NCBI GenBank assembly: GCA_018398765.1
Contig: JAHBMJ010000902.1
Span: 2,501-39,018, forward strand
Source: Chromera velia
Lineage: Eukaryota; Sar; Chromeraceae
Reading direction: 5' to 3'
Length of the DNA stretch: 36,518 nt
Shown here: piece by piece, positions 29,664 to 36,518 of the stretch
Numbering within the stretch: the first letter of the stretch is position 1
Layout of the letters: each line of letters opens with the position of its first letter
The notes under the pieces: model-generated
Database searches by the model: none
What the model was told of the DNA's origin: nothing
What the model saw: only the letters and a program-made list of their open reading frames with translations
Made by a program: the position numbers and the translations under genes

Positions 29664-30822
29664 CGTAGAAGTTAGTAAATGTTACCTGCAAAGAAATACA
29701 TAAGCACAACACTAATGGATATGCTCAAAAGCAACGTTTAGCCCCGCCAATCAACTATAAAGAATTGCTTCTTCTGCAAGAGAAACAGTGCAGGAAGGAG
29801 GGTTTCATAGCTAGGCTGGTCAGACCGGACAGGAGGCGGTCAGCAGGGGTCGGAGAGGATTCCGAAGAACATAGTACAGAGACAACATAATGCTATTCAT
29901 AAAGAACTCACACTACACGGCATAAAAGCTTGCAACTCGTTCTGCATGTGTCAATAAGAAACTATGAAAAAGAAGGACAGGTCCGTAGGTAGATCCAGAT
30001 GTTTAGAGGGAGACTATAGTACAGAGTGTCACAAATGAGAAAGGATGAACGAGTAAGGAGCATTGCATCGGGATAGTATGGACCGCTTTCAAGGACTGAC
30101 ACACACGGAGCAAGTGGAAGACATTCAAATGCATGAAAGCTGAGCGATTGTTCTGGGTGGAAAAATGTCTGGCAGGACTGAGAGCTGTGCAAAGCTTCAG
30201 AAGAGGCAGTCAAAAAATGGAGGCTCCAGCAGACTCTCTATCAACCCTCTCTTAGTAACCTCCCTTGTGCGTTTCTGTCAAGCTCCTAGCAGAACAAAGA
30301 AGCTGAATGCTAAGCAAATCATCATACAAAGCGAGAGAGCGAGCTGCGCTTCCTTAACTGACCTGCAGGTGTCCTCAAGTCTCCGTCTACCAACACCTGC
30401 AAACACGGAGGGACAGACGTTCACGCTTTGTGCAGTCAAGGAAGCACTGCTGTCTAGCTTATTCTGCACGCACAAGGTCCTAAGGAAAAGACTAAAAGCC
30501 TAAAAAGCAGTGGGTCCGGACAGGCTGACCTGGGGGTTGACCCCGGGGCTCCCAAGACTGTGACCTGCAAGGAAAGAGTAAGGAGAGCGATGAGGGCAGC
30601 AGTATTTTAACACCTAGATAAGGCCGGCAGCCCTTCCCCGCTTGAATAGGAGGAGTAACAGCAAGCAGAAAGACGTTGGAAACAAGATCAAGACGGCTGG
30701 TGTCCACTAGACTCACCTGCAAGCTCCACTTCGTGCCGACCGAAGATGTCCCAGCAACTGTTGTTACAGCCGTCTCCTCCAGAGCCCCGAAAGTACACTC
30801 CAAAAAAAAAGTCAAAACCGAG

Positions 30823-30880
30823 AAAACGCTCTGTCAGACATCTTCTAAGACTATCAGAAGACATCTGATAGAGCGCTTTT
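30823..30880. repeat. 58 bp imperfect palindrome (hairpin)
   Basis: The left arm 30823-30846 and right arm 30856-30880 pair over about 22 of 24 positions (CGCTCTGTCAGACATCTTCT against its near complement), with a 9 base loop AAGACTATC. An AAAA/TTTT clamp closes the base. Confidence 0.8.
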
Positions 30881-31116
30881 TGTAGCAACATTTTTGTGGA
30901 AAAAGTCCGTTTGCTCAGAGGTTCAGGACTCCGCAGTTTTGAACCTGTGGACCTTTAAGACGGACAAGAGACTTCAGACGCGATTATTGGCCGACAGAGG
31001 CAAAGTCGGCTGCGTGCGTCGAAGGAGCAGGGTGCCGCCACCCCCTCTGGCCCCGTGGCAGCGCCTCCTGGACCCACGATAAGCCCATGTCTGGACCTGG
31101 CGGCGGGGGCGTTTGA

Positions 31117-31178
31117 CCCCCCTTGCCTAAGGTTCAGAAGTGCGAACTTCTGAACCTTGGGGAGGGGGGGGTGGTGTC
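31117..31178. repeat. Hairpin with 13 bp perfect stem and GCGA tetraloop
   Basis: AAGGTTCAGAAGT (31129-31141) pairs perfectly with ACTTCTGAACCTT (31146-31158) around GCGA, a GNRA-type tetraloop. Flanking C-rich (31117-31127) and G-rich (31159-31171) runs extend the stem. It abuts the inner edge of the right inverted arm. Confidence 0.85.
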
Positions 31179-31367
31179 CGACCGCTGCTGACCGCCTCCT
31201 GTCCGGTCTAACCAGCCTAGCTGTGAAGCCCTCCTTCTTACACTGATTTCCTTGCAGAAGAAGCAATTCTTTATAGTTGATTGGCGGGGCTAAACGTTGC
31301 TTTTGAGCATATTCATTAGTGTTGTGCTTGTGTATTTCTTTGCCGGTAACATTCACTAACTTCTACA

Positions 31368-32750
31368 TGGAGTTGATTGACGAGTGTACACTAATGGTTA
31401 CTTTTGAAATGGCTAGCTTGAATCCGTTGATCAGCTGGTATATACAAGTTTAAGAAAAAACGGCCCAGAAATGGCTGAATTCTCAGATTGTCAACTGCCG
31501 AAAGGAGATGGCTCTGTGAGATAGTCCAATTCCCAAGCGAGGTGGCAGGAAGGAGCGAACTGCCGGCCACTGTATGGTTCATCCTTCTCGCCGCCTGGTT
31601 GCGGGCTCTCACACCACCGGATTGGGCGACGGTCTTGTCCTCATTCCTGTCCATCAACCACCTGGCCGTCTCCTGCCTCCTGCTGTGTAAATATCTTTTG
31701 TGGCCAAGGAGGCAACCTGTGGAGATTTTCTTGCGGAGATGGCTGCAACTCCTCACGTGCAAAGCTGTCTACTCCATACAATAAGTTCTCTGTCCACACC
31801 GACATGGGACAAAGGACACGGTTGAGCTGAAGGTTTTCTTAGTTTATGAAAGATGGAGAGATCGGGTGCTGGAATTTGTAAAACCAGCCTTCCGTCTCCT
31901 CACAGACAAAGATGAACTGATTCGACTTCTGGAGCTGGGAGAACGGAGAACGGAGGAGATCATTTATTACTACCTCATCTCTCCTTTCTTCTTGGCATTT
32001 CTTTTCTTGCAACTCCTCTTTTCCATCCTTATTATTCCTCTGTGTGCTGTCGTTCTGGCAAGGGGGTGGGAAGCTTGCACCTACGCCACCGCACTCAGAT
32101 GGGTCGTCCTCGTACAAATGTCCATGACCATTGAGGAGGGCCTCCAACTATGTCTTGAGGCAGCAACCGGGCATTGGCAGGCCCAGACAAGTCGAATCAC
32201 TACACTTTTCCCCAGGCGGAGACCTCAAGAAAAAAGGTCAGTCGCTCGCATCATTGCTTGCACTGCCTTCCTCATTCTTGTTACATCTCCGGCGCTTGCC
32301 GCCCATTCGCCCCCTACGGCCCTGTGTGCGCAGACGGTGAAGGGAATCCCTTGGAGTGTCCCTCCCCCTACCTTCCTCTATGCACACATCCAGAGAGTGA
32401 GATGCTCTGGGCACTCAGCCTCCCCCACCTTCGCATCCGAGCTTTGGACAACCGGCACGGCCCACCACATAGATCTCCCTGCAAGGTGGATCCACCGCTT
32501 TCGCTACCGCTGGCTCCGTCCCACCAACGTCCCCCTCCTGACCTCATAAGACATCCGCCGTCTAGATCTCCAGCCACTTTCCCCCTGGGATGCTTATCTT
32601 CTGGCAGGGCTCGTCGACGAACGTAAGTAGATAGGGTTCTTCCACCACCCAGCCACAAAAGCAGACAGAAAGGAAGAAGCCGCAAAGAGAAGACGCAGAG
32701 TAGCACCATGCTTTTCAGCATAAAGAGCAGACAGATAGCTGGGCTAAGTA
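31368..32750. other. Unassigned DNA with unrecognised frames
   Basis: The frames 31488-31784 and 31866-32549 on the plus strand are open, and the second contains two hydrophobic stretches (IIYYYLISPFFLAFLFLQ and CTAFLILVTSPALA). Opposing minus frames overlap them and no family is recognised. The region precedes the reverse transcriptase element and may include its 5' untranslated part. Confidence 0.3.
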
Positions 32751-32960
32751 GTGACTGGTCATGCCCGAACCCCCTCTTCTGTACCCCCAGCCTCCTCCCC
32801 GCCTCATGCACGTCCCAACACCCGCTTGCAGCAAGTAGCCTTCTTTATCGGTGGACTGCTTCAACTCAACTTCAAGAAGAGCTACTGCTGGAGCCAGCGT
32901 CTGGCCAGAGCCAAACCAATCCGCCCCTTCTCTCTCCTTTTATTCCTTGCTGTTCTTGCG

Positions 32961-35900
32961 ATGTCACTCCACCCCACGCAGCTTATCCCCTCCCAGCCAG
33001 GCCAACAGGCGCATGCAGGAGCATGGTTCCCCTTAGGAAGACAGGGGGGCAACAACCTTGCGGCCCACATCACCAATGGAAACATACTCGACCCCCTCCC
33101 CGACCCGCCCCCCAGACCGACAGGACAGGACAGCCAGCGCGGAGAACAGGAGGACGTTGTAATGGGCGGAAGCGCTGAAGGAGACCAACGAACGACGGAA
33201 ACAGATGGAGGGGCAGCAGCAGCAAACAGACAGCCGCCCCCAAGACCACACCCCACCCAATTCCTAGGTTTTGACGCAAACGGAAGGTGTCCCATGTCAG
33301 AAGTAGAGTCTGTTGACGGAGAAGAGTCAGAGAGAGAAGTACCACCGACAGCCAGGAGCAAAGCACCACCCTCCAACAGGGCGACAGGAGGACTCGCCCC
33401 AGAAAACCCAGACTCCAGCATGCGGGGGCCACAGGGAAAAAGAAAGAGACCAACCGGACGGCATGCCGAGGACCGCTGGGAGAATCCAATCCTCTCAGCA
33501 ACCGCGCCATCCAACGAAGGGAAGGCGAGGGGGAGGCCCAAGGCCCGACCAGACGGAAGGAGTGCAGCGGGGGGAGGGCGGGGGGGGGGCTCCAGCTCAA
33601 GCAGCAGCAGCAGTAGTAGTAGCAGCAGCAGCAACCCTGCCGTAGCTGTAGCCGCAACAGCAGCAAACTATGGTCAAGTGCCTCTGCTTGGAAGGCCCCA
33701 AGGGAGGCCGCTCTCACAGATCTTCCAAATGCCACATGGAGGGAATTGGGGAAGGCGAGAGAGGGGAGACAGGATGCAGACCGACCATAATGCCGAAGAA
33801 GAGATGGAAGACGAACTTCAAGGGGAAGGGAGGGCCGACATAGAAGCAGAAGAGGAAGAAAAAAGAGAGAGAAGAGAAGAAGGGGAAGGAGAGCCATCAG
33901 ATGGCAGGTCAGACATCGACGACCTCACAGATTTGTTGGAGCGACGGGAAGGGGGGGAGGAGCCACCAGAGGGGCAGCAAGGTGTCAGACGCAGGGCAGG
34001 CAGAGGTGCAGGCTCACAGCCCGCAGTGAGGGTTGCTCTGTCGGTAGAGGGAGCCAGAGAGGGAAGGGAAGAAGGGGGGGGAGGAGGAGAAAGAGAGGGA
34101 AACAGGGCAAACGGGGAGGAAGAAGAGCCAGACGTAACCATGGAAGAGTGGGAGGAAAAATGGAAGTTTTGGGACTCCGTAGACCTAGAAGCAGAAGCCC
34201 CCGACGACTTTGATATCCCAACCGACAAACACATTAGTGCGACCCTCCGCCCTGCACTACTCGCCATCCTAGAAGAGTGCACCTAGAGAATCCAGAGTGA
34301 TGACCTTGCAGTTGCGGAGCGGGGGTGGAAAGTGCTCTTCTATTTCCCGTCCCTCTTCCTCAGGGTCGACAGGAAAGGGGGGAACGCATCCCTTGTAGCA
34401 AGGAGACACCGAATCTCAGCCTTCTGGAGGGGGGATTTTGAAGTTCTGGTCTTATCACTGAGATCGGATATTGTTCGAATGAGAGAGAAGCAACTAGAGA
34501 AGAGGAAGGGAAGGAAGCCGTCAAAGCAAGCCACAAAAGACAGCATGCGCCGCCATGTCGAGTCTCTCATCAAAGATGGGGCACTCCCGAAAGCTGTTTC
34601 CCGCCTAGGCTCCCTGGGTATCGCAACGCCAACCATGAAAACATACCGCAAGCTGAAAGAACTTCACCCCCCTCGCAGGACCCGATATGAGACCAAGCCC
34701 CTTCCCGCAGACCCCCCCCGGCCAGAGCTCACACTAGACTTCCTCCTCCAAGCAGCTCGCTTAGCCGCCCGTGGCTCTGCACAGGGCATCTTAGGGTGGC
34801 GCTACGAACACATCCGCTTCTTTCTCCCTGGTGACGGGTCAGGGGGGGGGGCGGGATCGTGTGCCTTTCTCACGGTGGCGCAGTGCCTTGCAGCGGGCAA
34901 TGCCCCTCCATCCCTCCTCCGCTTGCTAGCAAGCGGGAGGTCTTTTGCCCTTAACAAGGATACGAAAGGAGATAAAGTGAGACCGATCACCATCGGGGAC
35001 GTGCTCCGAAGATGGGTGACCAAGGCCATCTTGATTGAGTACGGGGAGAAGTCCGAGGAGCACCTCGGCGCTCTTCAGTATGCGGTCAGAACTAGCGCAG
35101 GGGCAGATAAAATTTTCTGAGCCATCCAAACCTGCTTGCAGCTCTGTTTTAACTCCATCCTCCTTCAGATAGACGCAAACAATGCATTCAACACGTGTGA
35201 TAGACAGAAAGCGATGGATCAATTGTGGGAGCATTTCTCTGAGCTCTATCGTTTCTTTTCCCTCTGGTATGGCATCTCTATCCCCATTTTCTTTCGCGAT
35301 CAGAAAGGCACATTGCGCACGTTCTTGAGTCAAGAGGGGGTACAGCAAGGAGATGTGGCAGGACTGCTTCTTTTTTGCCTTGGCTTAAAACCGGCACTAG
35401 AAAAGTTGCAAAAGAGGCTGCACAAGAAGCACGGGAGGGCGGGATGCTTTATAGGTGCATATATGGATGACCTCTCCCTCATTTTTCCTTCCAGCTCTGC
35501 TGATTGTCTGACCTCTGCCTGGTCAGATTGTGTTGAAATTTTGGGGGAATACAGCCTGATGCTCAATCTGGGCAAAGATAAGAGCGCAGCCTTCTCTCCC
35601 AGTTGGAGGGGGAAAACGGAGAGGGAGATTCTGCAACAACGCCCCCCGGGACTTGAGGTGTCAACAGGGAGCTACAAACTGATGGGAGCAGCAGGAGGGG
35701 GGGACACGTTTGTAAACACACTGTTTGAAAAGAAGTTGGGGGAGGCCACCAAGCTTGGAAAGCTGGTGGAAGGGTATGGGGACTCCCAGGGCTGCATGCA
35801 GTCTGCTCTTCAGGTACTGCATCTTCCCTAAACTCGTCTACTTGGCCCGAGTGATGGCAGACAGACTACACACTGACGTCTGTGAGCGGGCAGATAAGGA

Positions 35901-36518
35901 GTTGGGGAACTTTTTTGCCCGCAGTATGCGTCTGACCCCAGAAGAATGGATCCAAAAGAAGGAGCAGATCTATCTCCTGTTGTGCCAGGGGGGGTTAAGA
36001 ATCCCTTTCTTCCGTCATATCGCACCGGCAGCGCTAGTAGGCTGCGGTGCGCAAACCCTCGCCGCAGTCAGAGGCAGGCTTACCGATCAAGGTTTTGCAA
36101 CGCCAACACAATCGGATTTTGCCGGCCTGCATTGGGTAAAAAGAGTGGCACAGGCATACATGGACTGCAGAGGGGGGGTGCAGAGGGAACTCGGACAGAA
36201 CCATATTCCCCGGGTGTTATAAAGTGAGTGGGGGGAGAGAATTGATGATTTCCTAATTCATGAGAGGGGGGAGATGCAGCACTTGATGATTGAAGCCCTC
36301 CACCTTGTTCGTAGAGAACAACTTCTGAATGCGCTGTCCCCTCCAGGGAAGGCACGTTTGAAGTCTTGTTCAGGCACAGGGGCTTCAGCTTGGCTCACTG
36401 CGATGCCATCCTCTGGATGGACAAAAATTTCCCCCACGCTTTTCACCACCGCCGTTCGTCTCCGTCTGGGTCTTCCCATCCCAGAAATCAAACGGAACCC
36501 GATCTGTGCTTGTGGGGC
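32961..36518 (+). pseudogene. LINE-type reverse transcriptase polyprotein, broken, 3' end outside window
   Basis: The frame opens near 32751 and the first ATG is at 32961. Residues 1-440 are low complexity: Pro-rich, then a poly-Ser tract, then acidic Glu/Arg-rich. After an in-frame TAG (34284-34286) the same frame continues into a reverse transcriptase: KVRPITIGD (~34976), the first catalytic Asp in IDANNAF (~35169-35190), EGVQQGD (~35335-35356), the YMDD pair (35460-35471) and NLGKDKSAAF. Breaks: TGA at 35118-35120, a frameshift at about 35780-35795, and TAA at 36220-36222. Past that TAA the new frame stays open to the edge with ARLKSCSG, LRLGLPIPEI and C-x-C-G, the start of a zinc-finger-like tail. 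The catalytic residues survive, so decay is recent or the copy is one of many. The clade is not resolved by eye. No endonuclease domain was recognised in the visible part. Confidence 0.75.
33588..33636 (+). repeat. (AGC/AGT)n trinucleotide repeat encoding poly-Ser
   Basis: AGC and AGT codons alternate in blocks within the N-terminal part of the reverse transcriptase polyprotein, giving a run of about 14 serines. Confidence 0.85.

Larger units (their letters stand above)
29664..31367. mobile_element. 1.7 kb unit bounded by ~195 bp inverted copies
   Basis: The segment at 29664-29856 reappears inverted at 31172-31367 with about 90% identity by eye. Both copies, read from the outer end, keep the same open peptide frame, including LAPPINYKELLLLQ and ARLVRPDRRRSA, so the arms were probably once coding. 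The intervening 1.3 kb has two strong hairpins and no recognised protein. It could be a fold-back element or an inverted duplication of a gene fragment. No target-site duplication was recognised. Confidence 0.55.

Noticed and set aside
32882-33897. Minus-strand 250- and 275-codon ORFs opposite the reverse transcriptase N-terminus
   Set aside because: Leu/Pro/Ser-rich shadows of the Gly/Arg/Glu-rich plus-strand frame.
1-36518. CRISPR arrays, rRNA genes or bacterial operons
   Set aside because: No evenly spaced identical repeats with unique spacers, no rRNA-like sequence and no operon-like gene packing were seen.

Overview
The window is nuclear DNA of a microbial eukaryote. The evidence is GT-AG introns with a shared GTCAGT donor, a very sparse gene content, long microsatellites and several kinds of eukaryotic transposable-element relics. 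An alveolate or other secondary-plastid alga (for example a chromerid) would fit the style of the sequence, but that is a guess from memory and nothing here proves a taxon.

Layout. 1-4540: gene-free DNA with a 658 bp fold-back element, a short degenerate tandem repeat, a tRNA-like relic with intact box A and box B, and a 1.24 kb element with near-perfect 43 bp terminal inverted repeats. 4541-7203: low-complexity DNA ending in a 1.75 kb polypyrimidine tract. 7550-7911 (minus) and 9090-12747 (plus): a divergent pair and the only convincing host genes. The plus gene encodes about 1111 residues in two coding exons. It has two copies of a helix-turn-helix module resembling NUMOD1/IENR1 of homing endonucleases, RG-rich stretches and a long Gly/Gln/Met/Pro-rich tail. 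The minus exon begins with a signal-peptide-like segment. 12748-18240: 5.5 kb of microsatellite-rich DNA with no gene that I can support.

18242-22214 is a nested transposon stack whose order can be read from target-site duplications. A MITE-like element (21412-22208) inserted at GTTTTA. A 2.67 kb element with long inverted repeats (18744-21409) then inserted at the TA of that duplication. A second MITE-like element of the same family (19012-19254) later inserted into its left arm at GACTAA. The intact right arm supplies the empty site. A 5'-truncated LINE tail lies inside the stack.

22215-32700 is a graveyard: an HNH-motif ORF, a nearly full-length ISXO2/Merlin-like DDE transposase pseudogene on the minus strand, a 19 bp-period minisatellite, a decayed LTR-retrotransposon gag, and a 1.7 kb inverted duplication containing two strong hairpins. 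32961 to the window end is a LINE-type reverse transcriptase polyprotein with its catalytic residues intact but broken by three in-frame stops and one frameshift. It runs off the right edge.

How it works together: only the divergent gene pair looks functional, with the 7.9-9.05 kb interval serving as shared promoter and 5' UTR. Everything else is repeat-derived or unassigned.
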